A stretch of DNA of 64,000 nucleotides from Taudactylus pleione (GCA_031769625.1 JAUIMM010000211.1:11241001-11305000), one strand, 5' to 3'; shown: positions 42,601 to 55,199, numbered from the stretch's first letter. The notes: a model not told the origin generated them from the letters alone. Made by a program: numbers and translations.

Positions 42601-45600
42601 ACCATGACAGTAGCCACATTTGCCCTAACTCCTAGAAACTTGGAAGGTTTGTCATAGCTCACTGTTCACCTGTCAATGGTCATGACCTAGCAATCCCCCC
42701 CCCGATTTGTCCTGATTCCCATAGTTAACTGTCACAGAGTTATTGCAACCTGCGTCTCTCATATACTGCGCATAAAGAATAATAAGAACTGAAGCTCCGC
42801 CTGAAAACGTACATTTTTACGGCCTCTGCCAGATAAATGACAGAAAGCTGGTGATCGCTTTGGGGCCACTTCTCCAATTTATCTCTCTCCCAGGCTTGGT
42901 ACATCTCCCCTCCTGTCTTTTTTCCAATGTTTGTCTGCTCCAGCAGGTGTGTTAGAGCTCCCAGACATTACAGTGAATACATCTCTTCTTTCTCAATTTT
43001 TCCCACTATACGACAAGTGAAATCTCTAGTTACAGCCAGTTTGCAAACCCTACTAATGTGTAATGGATACAAAGGGGCAGATGTACTAAGCTCTGGCAAA
43101 GTGATAAAGTACCAACCAATCGGCTCCTAACTGTCACTTTTCAAACACAGCCTGTAACATGACAGGAGCTAATTGTCTGGTAGTTTATCACTCTCCAATT
43201 TATCACTTTCCAGAGCTCGGTACATTTCCCCCAAAGTGTGACAACATCGGCCATGTCCGCATACACGACCCTGGAAATCACAAGCCAATTGCCATGTTCC
43301 TGAATCCACCATAGTTTCCCAGACCCCCCCAACACACACATCCTGGGGGGAAGGGGGGGGACACGTCTTCCCAGGTACGATAGTGCATTGTTAAGCTGGC
43401 CACTCACTTCACGATGGTTTGTACGATTATCGCTCAGCATCACAGACTGAAGATGGCTAAAACCTGGCCTGGATCGTGCAGTGTATGGAGGCACATCGCT
43501 CCTCGCCTCCTATTGTGCAGGCTATAGCCAGCGCTACACGATATGATGAGAGGAGCTACCATCAACCCAGACCCATTATTTTATGCACTGCATAGGTCTG
43601 AGAGAGACACAATGTGCAAGCTAATCATTCTGACACCTAATGGAAAAGTGGATCAATATCCAAAAGGCATCGTATAACATTATACAGATACATGTATATA
43701 ATACATACGTGATGTTATACCCTGGCGTGCTGTATGGCCATGGGCCTGTTTTTGCTATAAAGCAGCCTGATATCCCATTATACTGCTACCTGCTTAGCTG
43801 CACGGAGTTGAAATGCCGGTTATGTAAAACACTATTTCAAGAGCAACAACAAGAACAAATATTTGACAACAGAAACATTACAGACCACAAGCCTTCATAC
43901 AGAGAGTAAGAGGTGCGAGCAAACAGAATTATCTCCAATCCAAATGTGTGTTCATATGATTACCCATTCAACGGACTGTCGCCTACCAAAATGCTTTGCT
44001 TACGTGTGCCTAGCACAGAGATATATATGGTCTGTACTAAGCATGGCCTCACAGTATCCCTTCATGTGGGTTATGAGATCATTTAGGCAGCTGAGGCTGC
44101 TTTCTGTCACAGTTTCAATTCTTTCTAGTCCTACCAGTCCCCCGGTGAATCCCCCATACCCTGACACATTCCCTTTGCCACTAGGCCCTACCCTCAACTA
44201 CTCTATTGTAATAGGATAAGACTGACCAGAGGGCTGTATGAGAAGATAATGGGGAAGGGAAGAAAAACAATGACAACTGTATGAAACAGTAATCTTTGCA
44301 AAGAACCTTACTACCCTCATCATAGAAAATAAGAAAAGTCCAATAAACAAGATTATTTGCACACATTCATCCCATTGCAATATGCATCACAATTGGCCTG
44401 GAAGCTTAAAAGCAGCAGGGAGTAAAATGGCTGAAGAGGGCTGTCCAATGGTAGGAAGTCAGCCAATCACATGATGACACTAACATCCAATGCGGGGACT
44501 CCTTTAGCTGTGTATTGCCTTCTATGTCCGGCTCCTGGCCAGTCTCAATACCATCCTTAAAAATTGCATTAGACCAGAGTTTCCCAAGCTCGGTACTCAA
44601 GGTGCCCAAGGTAGAACAGAACAGTGGCACAGTGGTTAACATTACTGCCTCACAGCACTCGGATCAAGACCCTTTATGTGTGGAGTTTGTATTTTCTCCC
44701 CATGTTTGCGTGGGTTTCTACTAGGTGCTCTGGTTTCATCCCACACTCTATTAAAAACAAACTGGTTAATTGACTTCTGACAGAAATGACCCCATGTGTG
44801 TATTGTGTGTGGAAGGGAATATTGATTGTACGCTGCACTGGGGCAGGGACTGTTGTGAGTGGGCAAAATATTCTCTATAAAGTGCTGGGTAATATGTGGG
44901 CACTATATAAATAATCTGAGGAGAGAACAATTTAAATCTCTGCTTTTCCAACACTCCTATAAGAACAAATGATGTAATTACCAGTGAGCGTTGTTTTGTG
45001 TAATCCGCCAAATGACCTTTTTAAAAAGGACTCTGTACCGAGTCATTAAACCAAATCCTTTCCTAAAGCAAACAACGTACTTTGCGAGTAAATGGCAGCT
45101 TGCACCTTTTGCAGAAGCCTACAGTGATATTAACTATCGTTATTAGTTAATATGCGGACACGTACATAGATTCACGAATAACGTGCGCCATCTTGTTTTG
45201 AAATCTCATGTCGTATTGCCTGTGAAATTCATCTCCAATGACCGCCAACCTCTGACCAATCTGCGCTGCAGAGCTGTAGTGTAGAAAAACAGATGTTATT
45301 TACTTATAAAAATACACAAGTGACAGCGCTATAATATGTATGTATGTGTAAGATATCACATATCATACATTTATATATGCAGAATAATGTTATATACGGT
45401 GAGTTATGACGTAAAAGCATATTCCTATCATGTGTAGCACAACCCAGAACTTAAAATTCCACTTTGATTAGACCACGAATATATCAAATAATCTATTTTA
45501 CTAACATTCAATGCAGCGATGCGCCAGTCTGGCTGGTCCCCCCAAAGTCTCCGTTGGAGCCTTAGTGGGGACCTACTGTTCCAGATAATTTACTGAAGGT

Positions 45601-46207
45601 AAAAATACATTTTTTAATTTGTCCAAAACTTAAACCCAAAACTAATATTAAAAATTTTGGGTGGAATTTTTGTAGAATTCCTTTACCATACAGCTACTGC
45701 CGACAGAAGACAATTACTTCTGTCGGCAGTTGCCGTCTCCTTATCCCCACCGTCCATTGTTGTGTCTACTCTCTACTTAAAGTCAAAGTCTTTGCTGTAA
45801 TATAACACCTGCATACTGCTTCCCCACGTCACAGCTCACTCCAGCATGGAACAGGCTTATGTAGCATGTGGCAATTATCCACCACAAGCTGGATCAGGAT
45901 CTTATAATACATGCAATTCAACATAAACACATAGGAATATACCCTTTAAGAGTTTCATCACGCATCGGCATAATCAATGTATCATTCGTCATCGTCAACT
46001 TAATGATGATGAAGGGTGTTTATAAAGTGAAAAAAGAGGCTTTAAATAAAAAAAAAACCCAGTGCGTCTATAACCACCACTGACCAATCAGAGGCTGCCT
46101 TAGATTCCATCTCCAAATCCCTGCTGTCTATCCTAACCCTTGGCTTCCCCCACCTTCACTAATATCCATGTAACATATAATGTACGATAATGCCAACAGC
46201 TAGCAGT

Positions 46208-46245
<38 letters not shown>

Positions 46246-47504
46246 CATGTGAGTCAAAAATTATCTGCACTCCAGTTATATTAAAACTTCCGTTGGCTGC
46301 ACTGTCTTACCACCGCTTTCCGTAGTAGATTGCTGTCTCCCCAGTCACTGCTGTGCAGGTTTGACCGTGTTACGTCAGCTCATTTGTGACTGCAGTGCAA
46401 GAAACTATGGCTGCCCCACTTGCGATTTGCACTGAAGAAGCGCAGCGTGCAGTGATTCGTCTTTTGTGGTCTGAGGGTGCGTCTGGTGCCGATATTTATC
46501 GAAGTCTTTGTGCACAGTAAGGAGAAAGTGTTTTGTCGCGAAGAAGTTAGTATGAATGGATAGAGAAGTTCAAAGAAGGTCGCACAAGTGTCAGCCATGA
46601 AGAAGGAGCCGGACGTCCGTCTGCATCCATCACTGATGAGAACATTGAGCGTGCACATGGACTGATTGTGTTGGATAGACAAGTGCCGCTGAAAGAAGCC
46701 CTAAAAGAACGAAGATTCACATCTGATGAAGAGGTGAAGACAGCGGTGCATTCGTGGCTCGCAGCTCCGCCTCAAATATTTTTTAATGAGGGAATACGAA
46801 AGCTTATTGACAGATGGACAAAGTGTATTTGTATCTATGATTTATTTTAACTTGCTTCGATTTAATAACTTGTGTTATTTTGGATATGAGATTATTAATC
46901 CGTTTTGTTATGAATTTTATGTTTGAAGTATTTTACTATTTGTCCATTCTATATTTATCCATTACTTCAATATCACTCGGCAGGAGTGCAGCAATCAGCG
47001 CTGTTTGTGTATCTATATAGGAGATAGCAGTCTCCTTACAACAGCTGTCCACTGGCTCTACAGAGAGCACACGTGCAAAGGTCTATATTTCTCTTTATTC
47101 CATAAATTAAAGTGACCGAATGTCTGGAAAGATCGTTTTAAAACAAGGAAGAAAGTTTTATTTATCAGATTAATACAACCATAAAAATGATTGATGAGAA
47201 TAATAATAATGATATAAACACAGAGAAAGACAATACTTCGACTTCAAATCTAAATGTAACACTTTACTATAATCTGCACAAGTGCACCACCTTCTACATT
47301 CTAAACCGTCCATAGCTCGTTGTCCATTAAAGAACCATACATTCTGGCTATATTTATAGCTACATAAATATATAAATACCTGAGGTTTACATCAGTTATG
47401 CTTGAGGTATCAGAGGGGAGAGGAATCTGGTGCCCACTGTACGGATCAGTGTGTGAATAAACATGACAGTCACAGGAGAGAGTTCTGGAAACGCGTTGTG
47501 ACAT
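39644..47504 (-). CDS. BIK: BH3-only protein BIK orthologue (four coding exons)
   Basis: The exons on the - strand are 47504-47380, 45273-45166, 42366-42255 and 39745-39644. All have GT/AG borders and matching phases (2+1, 2+1, 0), giving 148 residues; human BIK has 160. The start MSQRVSRTLSCDC lies two bases after an acceptor. A BH3 motif reads IGQRLAVIGDEF (residues 47-58: Ile47, Leu51, Ile54, Gly55-Asp56-Glu57, Phe58). The C-terminus PNVLLLAALVAVCGLVIKLG (126-145) is a hydrophobic tail anchor followed by LDD and the stop. No BH1 NWGR motif is present. BIK binds anti-apoptotic BCL-2 proteins at endoplasmic reticulum and mitochondrial membranes. The assignment to BIK rests on synteny (next to MCAT, opposite strand) plus this architecture; overall identity to mammalian BIK is low. 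Confidence 0.85.
40508..41338. mobile_element. hAT-like element, 831 bp, with 8-bp target duplication
   Basis: The ends CAGGGGTGTATCTA and TAGATACACCCCTG are inverted and flanked by CTCAGTCC at 40500-40507 and 41339-41346 (exact). The interior has no transposase frame; its right third is a G-rich tandem array (41036-41295). Confidence 0.92.
41036..41295. repeat. G-rich tandem repeats inside the hAT-like element
   Basis: Units of about 30-36 bp have the form ggggggactactactggggg followed by caatgcagca or cactttata. The + strand is strongly G-rich with many runs of four or more G, so quadruplex formation is possible. Confidence 0.85.
43074..43232. mobile_element. Palindromic MITE (GGGGCAGATGTACTAAGC ends)
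   Basis: The arms are ggggcagatgtactaagctc and gagctcggtacatttccccc, with inner arms agtgataaagtaccaacc against ggtagtttatcact. A second copy at 51661-52146 is split by another MITE. Confidence 0.8.
44620..44914 (+). mobile_element. tRNA-derived SINE
   Basis: It matches the 12597 copy from gtggcacagtggttaacatt through gtgtggagtttgtattttct, ttgcgtgggtttctactagg, gcactggggcagggactgtt and gcactatataaataatctga. This is the most complete of the three copies. Confidence 0.85.
46209..46242. repeat. (TA)n microsatellite
   Basis: An uninterrupted TA run of about 15 units lies just left of the mariner remnant. Confidence 0.95.
46380..46850 (+). pseudogene. Mariner-type transposase remnant with internal deletion
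   Basis: Two pieces of a mariner-like transposase survive. The N-terminal HTH region shows EWIEKFKEGRTSVSHEEGAG and RPSASITDENIERA. The extreme C-terminus shows RFTSDEEVKTAVHSWLA and FFNEGIRKLIDRWTKCI. They are joined in one frame near 46710, so the whole catalytic DDD core is missing. An in-frame TAA lies at about 46518 in the N-terminal part. A possible left end gagtcaaaaattatctgcac lies at about 46251. It is a fossil in a BIK intron. Confidence 0.88.
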
Positions 47505-48169
47505 TTCTGCAGAGTAACATGAAACGCGTGGTGTTAAAATATCAATAATATAACTATTACAAGTAAACATATTGCTATAAAATATATTGGAGTTCAGCCA
47601 CGTTAAAAGATGTGAAGTATATTATTCACAAATGGGTTTTTGAAGTTGTTAGGCCACAAGATATATTACATGATGTAGCCTTTTGATGTCTTTTTTTTTT
47701 AATTGGTTAACAGATAGGAGTGTGAATCATTACCTTAATTCTAGCTGTTCACATTATTGGGGATATGCACAGGCATCACAAGGGGGGTGCGTGCCGCATC
47801 GGGTGTCACCAGATGAGGGGTGACACCAAAGTGCTGGCTCCCCCTCAGTGACAGGAGCCGGGTCCTGCATTACGTGCAACACGTGCAACACTCGGCTCCT
47901 AGCTCAGTGAGGGATCCGGCACTCAAACAGGCTGGTCCCCGGGGGATAGCCGGCACCTCCAGCACCCCTGGTGTACCCCACCCATGAGGCCACGCCCCCT
48001 ACATTTCCGGCGCGTGGGTGGACCGCGCACGGTGAAGGGTGCCTGTCCTCCCTGCCCGCACCAGGTGCGATGTCAGGTAAGGATGCCACTGGGGCTATGT
48101 ATTAATAATCACGGAACAGCCGCGATTATTAAGGATCCGTATCAAGATGGGTATTTTAATTTTTTATGA

Positions 48170-48510
48170 AAATATCCCCGCTATGTACTAAGGGAAACTT
48201 GCAGGGACAGCGGTTGGGGATGCAGCCACAATACCGGCAACCCGACCCCTGGCATCCTGGCGGGAAGTACTGGGGTTAGGGTTAGGCACTAAGGGGGGGA
48301 AGGTTAGGGTGAGGCACTAGGGGGGGGATGGTTAGGTTTAGGCAGCGGGGAGGCAGGGGGATGTTTAGAGCACTGACTGACAGGTGTCGTATCCTAACCC
48401 TGTTGGGATGCCAGCATCTGGATTATGACCGCCAGGATCACGAGCGCTGGCATCCCGTACCCAACCCAGCGGTTGCGGTAACCACCCTCCCTGTGAGTTA
48501 TATCCCCGGC
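48170..48510. repeat. Repeat with telomere-like ggttagggttaggcac core
   Basis: The core has ggggttagggttaggcacta and variants over about 100 bp, flanked by an imperfect inverted pair (cctggcatcctggcgggaag against gcgctggcatcccgtac). A G/C-rich ctaaccctcac block at 20780-20850 may be the same type in the other orientation. Confidence 0.5.
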
Positions 48511-49014
48511 TTCGCTTTCTGGAGTTTAGTACATAGGGGTCAGATTGTAGTCCCTATTAATAATAATGGTGACTGCGATCTGCAGCTCCTAATTAGCACT
48601 CTGTTGGAGATTTCTGTGAAGTATTCTGCATTGTTCTATTAGTACATAGCAAGGATTCATAGAGTTTAGCAGAAACAGCAGTTTCTACATCATTTTATGG
48701 GGGGAAAAAGCTTGATAATTAGACCCCTAAATAACATACTTCAGGTTTTGTGACACACTGTTCAAAACTGAACCTCTGCCATCATAAAATGGAGCCACTC
48801 TCAGAATTATGATCACGGATGCAGACATCTACCTTAGACATAAACAGACCTCACCCAAAACTTCTGTGTTGATAAAAGTTGCTATGGGAGGTTGTCTGTT
48901 TAGTCATCTTAATTTTTCTAGGAAACACATTTTTAAAGTTTGATTTCCTACCCAGATGGATGCGGCTTATGTACTGAGCACCTATGTGAGCAGATAGAAG
49001 TGTTATGTATAAAT

Positions 49015-49174
49015 TAGGGCTGTGCAGGCTCGGATAGGTTCGACTTTTGTCCAGGAATGATGATGTTCGTCCATGTAAGATGACGTTTTGCCTCTTTCTG
49101 AGTTCCGTTTTTTTGGAGGGAAAAATCCGAACTCAGCGTGCAAACTCGAACCTATCCGAGCCTGCACATCCCTA
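49015..49174. mobile_element. MITE with 27-bp inverted ends
   Basis: The ends tagggctgtgcaggctcgga and tccgagcctgcacatcccta are complementary with one mismatch and the match continues through taggttcga. The total is 160 bp. Confidence 0.85.
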
Positions 49175-49254
49175 GTATAAATATTACCAAGGGAGATTGT
49201 TCGCAGATATACGGCCTGTCGTAGAGCATGAAGAGCACAAAAATACACAAACAT

Positions 49255-49970
49255 CGGGGCATATTCAATCGGGTGAGAGATTATGCAAAAAAAACCCGCA
49301 CCCGCAAGGTTTTTACAGCAGTTGTTTTTTGCTATTCAAATAGCTGGGGATTTTTACTTTTTTGTACACGCCGGGAGGTAATTTATCACGCACCTCCAGA
49401 GCAAGTGTGATTTTTCCTAAAAACGGTAATTTTAGGACTAATTAAGCATTTGGAAGTTACCAATTAGCTTAATTAGTCCTTAATTACTAACCTTCCGAAG
49501 TGGTGTCTTCTTCATCCAGCGTCGGAAGCCGGGTCTTCTGCAGCAGGGTGAGTATGTCAGTGTGTGTGAGTGTTTATTACTGTTTGTAAGTGTGTATGAG
49601 TGAGTGTGTGTGTGTGACCCCTGGTTTGTGTGGCCCCCCCCGGAATGGGCGCTGGGAGGACTACATCTCCCAGCAACCCTTGCCCCTCCCACCAGCCCCT
49701 GGAGCCTTCCACTAGCCCCCGGGACTCCCTGCAGCCCCCTCTTCAGTGAGAAGACAGAGGGGAGGCCATCGGGAGCCGCGGAGACCCCTGGGCAGGTAAA
49801 TACCTAATTTTTTTTTATTTATGCGGAGCGGGGTTTTCAGAACTGAAAACCCCGCGACCACTGTTTTTTTAATCACGGTTATTGGGAGCACACATACCCA
49901 CGGTATTCCAAAATTGGGCGCGAGTTTTTTTTACCTTGCTAAACCTCGCACCTAATTGCATATGCCCCAT
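49255..49970. mobile_element. MITE-like element (GGGGCATATTCAAT ends)
   Basis: It starts ggggcatattcaatcgggtg and ends acctaattgcatatgcccc, an imperfect inverted pair. The interior has complementary A/T-rich words (gcatttggaagttaccaatt, aattagtccttaattac) and a gtgtgtgagtg microsatellite. Confidence 0.6.
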
Positions 49971-51479
49971 AGAGTCGATGGCAAATGGACAAAATTTATC
50001 ACCTGCATCTAAGTCGCTAAACAGTTGCACAGCGCACAAGTCCCATGGTGTATACGCACATAGACGCAGTAATGGCTGAGACTCACGGTGTCTGAAATGT
50101 ATTGCGTGGTGACTAGGAGGTGGCTATGCGGACACACAGATATGTATCGTCTTATGATCGTGATATGGGAGTGTCGCAGGCGCGTCACATGACTGGGTGT
50201 GAGCTCAAATGTTTAATCACTTGCATTTGAGGCCACACTCTGATAAAGCATGGGGAAGGTGATGTTTCCATGGTGTGACCGACAAAGTGGGCGTCCCAGC
50301 CCTTACACAATGAGACGCACAGCTGTACACCAGGGGCAGGCTGATACTAGCATTGTATTGACTTCTCACAATCCGCAGTGTATCACTGTAGTCAGACAGA
50401 TGTGAGGTGTCTGAACCCTCCTCTTCTCAACTAGCGGCCTCGTGCCCGGGGGTCCTTTTGCTTTGGGGAGTATTCTTGAGGCCTGATGAATAGCCAGCTT
50501 ACAGTCATTTATATAAAAGCATAAGTCCCACATAAAAGGATTTTCTTTTCTTTAATGATGCATCTGAGCATTATTTTTCATTCCTGCCTTCCTAGAAATC
50601 ATTATCTCCTTTTCAAAATCTCCCTGGAGGGCAGACAAATTTGGCTGCCAGTTACACAGACACACAGCTCTCAGCTTATCATGTCATGGCAGAGTGGATA
50701 GGGGAAGGATTTTAAAGTGCAGACAGAACTCAGAGGGGTGTTCCAAAGCCACTCTGCTTAATATATCATGTGACTGTGGTTGCCAAGGTAATCCCATGAC
50801 ACTGTGTGAATAAGGCAGGTAAGGAGGGTAAGTAAAACAGTGCAGGATGGCAGCGTGTACAGAGGACGGGGGTGTGGGACAGGCGGAGCAGGGACGGACC
50901 GAAACCCATTGGAGGATGGGACCAAATGTACTCGTTTTTAATGACCATTTAAACTAAAATAAAAAAATAAACACATTTTATATTGTGCCACTCTAAGGCT
51001 TCTAGGAATACTATACTGTGCATTGGGAACTATTTACTAACACAGCAAACATGCAGTAACCTGTGGTAACCGATCAGCTTTGATCGATTTGGAGAACATT
51101 TGCTCCGTTCGTAAATAGCCCCCATTGTGTGCAGAGCAGACGGCAGAGCTGTCTGCATGACCTGTCCCAGAGACATCAGACATATACACAGATCAGCAAC
51201 AAACACAAAGACATTCGCCCCAGCTCACATCACTGCTAAACACCTGCTATGCTAATCACTCTCTTCCCAGAGGCTAAAACAGAAGCTGCCATTGTGTGAT
51301 CCCCTGTCCCCATATCACACGCCCTGAATTATGTCATGTCAGCTGAGGCAGTTCACATTAATGTGTGCACATGATCAAAATACAAACTGTTCATTAACAC
51401 CCCCCCTAGTCCTTAGTACTATGCATCAGTGTACAATGACCTACGTTATCAGGTCAAGTGGAATGTTCACTGTAACTGA

Positions 51480-51653
51480 TGGGGTATATTTACTAAAGTG
51501 AGAGTTTTTAGAAGTGGAGATGTTGCCCATAGCAACCAATCAGATTCTAGCTATTATCTTCTAGAAGGTGCTTGTTAAATGTTAAGTAGAATTTCATTGG
51601 TTGCTATGGCAACATCTCCACTTCTAAATACTCTTACTTTAGTAAATATACTT
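51480..51653. mobile_element. Palindromic MITE (actaaagtgagagttttta family)
   Basis: The arms are tatatttactaaagtgagag and ctcttactttagtaaatata, with inner arms agcaaccaatcagattctag and ttggttgctatgg. It is the same family as 25485-25680 and is followed 8 bp later by a different palindromic MITE. Confidence 0.8.
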
Positions 51654-51660
51654 CATAGTG

Positions 51661-52146
51661 GGGCAGATGTACTAAGCGCTGGAAAGTGATAAATTGGAGA
51701 GTGATAAACTATTAACCAATCAGCTCCTAACTCATTTTTCAAACACACCCTGTAAAAATGTGCACACACGTAACGTTTTTGTTAACGATTTGTCGTTAAC
51801 AACGTCGTTATCGTTCAATTGTTCAAAAATCGTTCAGTTTCTGAGTTATAACGATGAACGATAATCGTTAAAGCTAGTTTGTAGTTATCGTTCATCGTCC
51901 ATTTCAGACTGTCCAAATTGATGATTTTCATTAAAAGAAGGAACATTATTCGTTCATCGTTGTAAAAATCGTTAAAAAAATCGTTCACTTTTTCAAGGGA
52001 AAATCTGAATGAAAATCGTTAACGAAAATTGTTGGCTACAAAATAGTTACGTGTGTATGCACCTTAAGATGACAGTTAGGAGCTGAGTGGCTGGCAGTTT
52101 GTCACTCTCTAATTTACCACTTTCCAGAGCTTAGTACATATCTTTC
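51661..52146. mobile_element. Palindromic MITE split by a second MITE
   Basis: The outer arms gcagatgtactaagcgctgg and cagagcttagtacatatctt belong to the 43074 family. At about 51753-52067 a different element (ends gtgcacacacgtaacg and cgtgtgtatgcaccttaa, interior full of aacgat/atcgtt words) interrupts it. Confidence 0.75.
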
Positions 52147-52520
52147 ATATTATTACGAACAATTTCAAAATATATATTCACACCTTTATTTAAATAATAT
52201 GTAAATATCTCCAATCCACCCACAACCAGCCCACTGCGGCCCCGTTTTTGGCCAATGCCCTGCCTCGGTAGGAACTGAAAATCTTTGGATCTGTCTCCGA
52301 CGGGCATGAGGCACCTCTCATCCTAGCGATTGCAAATGATACTGCGAATGTGCAGCCTAATGGCTGTGCCAGAAACGTCAGTAAAATAATAGAATCAACT
52401 ATCACTTTACCGCAAACGTCCGTGTCAGAGCTGCTGTCCCGGAACGGGTTTTTTGTTAAATTTATAATAAACACAATTGCATATTCAACAGTACAATAGG
52501 CACAATCTTCAGCTTTAGGA

Positions 52521-52542
52521 TACACACACACACACACACACT
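52521..52542. repeat. (CA)n microsatellite
   Basis: Eleven CA units lie just left of the 52557 element. Confidence 0.95.
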
Positions 52543-52556
52543 GCCGTTTGCAATAA

Positions 52557-53155
52557 GGGCCTGATTCAGAGCCGCTCGTAAGCGGACGCTCGTTCGTTCC
52601 GAGCGATGTTTGCACAACTGCGCATGCGTACGGATCATAATACGCATGCGCGAACCAGTCAGTGCGGCCGAAAATCGTTTGTTCACTAAATAGCGAATGC
52701 CTGCTATTTTGAGTGACATGAGGAGGCGTATGTGGGTGGTAACAGGGGAAGGTGCTTGAAAACGGGGAGTGGAGATCCGAACGCAGGCGTGCTTAAAGGT
52801 CAAAACGGGCGTTTTATGGGTGTGCATAATTAATACAGCAGCGTCATTGACCACGTCACTGGGTTATTTTATACTCAGAACTGGTCGCAAGATTGCGGTA
52901 GGAAAAACCAACCACAAGAATAGCGAGCAGTTCATACGCTGGTCGATGTACTCGATTAATCTAATAAATAGCGGACATGACGTAGGATGCGAGCGGCCAG
53001 GGGGCGTAGTTTTCCAAAAAACGACCGCAAGTTTTGTTCGCTCGTTCATACCTAGAGGCGTGAACAGACCGCAAAGAGCAAACGGTTCATTTGAATAGCC
53101 GCCCCTTTTTTCAGAACGAGCGAGCGCAAATAGCGTCTGGCTCTGAATCAGGCCC
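52557..53155. mobile_element. Relative of the tandem-hairpin family with different interior
   Basis: The ends GGGCCTGATTCAGAGCC and GGCTCTGAATCAGGCCC are perfect 17-bp inverted repeats, identical to the right end of copy 2. Flanks are TAA and TAT. The interior shares almost nothing with the 540-bp family, but it begins with small hairpins (ccgctcgtaagcgg, cgctcg..cgagcg, and an 11-bp stem around gcgcatgcgta/tacgcatgcgc). Confidence 0.75.
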
Positions 53156-53328
53156 TATGTCTTTAGCAACTGTTAAAATAAAATGTAATTTAAAGCGCAT
53201 TTATAAATCACACTGTATCTATGTGTGCATTTAAAAAATAAAATCAGTCTGTGACAAAACAGGAAGTTGTTATCTTGTGTATACAAGACAAGTGCATGTC
53301 CAGTCTGCAACCGGCCTACTCTAAGGAA

Positions 53329-53498
53329 GGTATAATTACTAAACTGAAAGTTTTTGGAAGTGATGTTGCCCATAGCAACCAATCAGAGTCTAATTAACTT
53401 TTAACTAGCACCTTCTACAAGATAATAGCTAGAATCTGATTGGTTGCTATGGGCAACATCTCCACTTCTAAAAACTCTCACTTTAGTAAATACACCCC
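53329..53498. mobile_element. Palindromic MITE (actaaagtgagagttttta family)
   Basis: The arms are ttactaaactgaaagttttt and aaaactctcactttagtaaa, with inner arms gttgcccatagcaaccaatc and gattggttgctatgggcaac. This is the best-preserved fold-back of the four copies. Confidence 0.85.
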
Positions 53499-55199
53499 TG
53501 GAGCTGCCAGCGTCTGCCCGATGCCACCCACTTCCTGGGAACCATGAATGTTAGTTTTTGCTTTCACGCATGGCAGCCACTTTGAAGATGAAGCAGGTAA
53601 AGAAACAAATATGTATGCTAGTATAGGCTATGGGACTTAATTAGGAAATACAGTAGGCTCCAAGAAGTTGGGTGCAAAGCAAGAGCAAGTAAATTTGCAC
53701 CCTGGCAGGGATGTAGAGAGCTGTGCCAGGCCCAGGTAATTATTTTTTTGGGGGGCGGAGGGGGGGATTGCCTTCTTACAAAAAAATAGGAAAAATTGTA
53801 TTTGCTGTGCCGTGTGCACTCAGCTAGGGGCAAAGGGGAGATCAGTGTAATCGCTCCCGCTCCGCACAACCAGGGGAGACTGCAGCTGATCACCCTGGTA
53901 CCACCGCAGCCCAGCAATGTGTGCTAGGCCGGGGAGTCGCAGGCTTCGCCCACTGACAAGTAAGGGAGGAGGGTCAGCGGGCAGCGAACCCAAGTCCCCA
54001 GAGGGCGCCTCCATGAAGTCCCTCCTCTGAGTAGTACCTGCTCCTTCGCCCTCCACTGCACCCTGGTAATACCAAGTTACGCTGCAGGTGGGGCAGATGT
54101 AACCTGCACACTGCGCAGAGAGTTGTAGATATGGGAGGGGTGTGTCCTAGCTTAAATGCAAATTCAGTGGTAAAATAAAGCTGTCCAGCGAAGGCCGAGT
54201 CTCCCTGATTGTCAGAGAGACTCCCTGAAATAGCAGCAATCTCCCTGACTCCCTGAAGAGTCCAGCAATCTCCCTGACTGCACCTTACCCCCATTATGTA
54301 GCTGTTATATACTTGGGGGAAGAAAATAGGATATATACATTCAAATTGTAGATTCTGTGTAATTTGCCTGCATTGGTTATTATAAGGAACAATGATCCCT
54401 ATGGCTACATACATTTTTATCTAAGTAGATGGAACCTCTTGTAAAACACAATACTTGAGCAAACCCTGAAAGTATCAGTGTAATGTCATCAACCAGTAGC
54501 ACTTACTAACTGCTTTGGGGCTCATTTACATTTGGATGTCAGTCAATTTTATAACACGCCCCTCAGATGTAGCAGGACACGCCCACTTTACCGCCACGCT
54601 CATAGGTGCTGCTTTCACAATCTCCCTGAAATGCTTTTTCAAAAGTAGGCAAGCATGAGGCTACCCCCTCTTCACCCATTAATCACATCATCGCAGCCCC
54701 TCCACTTGTGACACAAATCGCGCATTACATCACAGGGGCGGAGCTGCAATAACATGATTTGTAGTGTCACGCCCACGCGCCTCCCACCTTTGACTTGACC
54801 CTCCTTGGACCTCACACAAGACGGAGGGGGAAAGGTGATAAGTATCCATCAGTACCATACAACCGCCTCAACCCTGTGCCTTGTAGGAGTTAACAGCACA
54901 ATATAATGCAGCCTCAGAGACAAATCCTTCAATTCCAAACAACAACAAAATATGAATTCACAATGATAGCAGATGTTAGAAGAAAGTGGCCAGAGGCAAA
55001 ACCGTTCCCCATCAGGACATAACCCACATTACAGGCTGCATTTGTGACATGTTCTGTCACCCGGTGGCTTATGTGATGGTTTCAATTAAAGTAGATGGGA
55101 AAGAGTATTAGAAATGTTCACCTTTTTGTAGCGGAATTATTACAGTGATACAATAACAGAATGATTTATATCTGTTTACCACAAATGGATTAGCATGTG

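Larger units (their letters stand above)
42367..45165. other. BIK: BIK intron after the BH3 exon
   Basis: It contains a palindromic MITE (43074-43232), a SINE (44620-44914) and unremarkable sequence. From 43730 to 44600 nothing recognisable was seen. Confidence 0.6.

Noticed and set aside
48260..48360. Interstitial telomeric repeat
   Set aside because: The ggttagggttagg words are few and interrupted by gcactaagggg, and they form part of a dispersed repeat, not a (TTAGGG)n tract.
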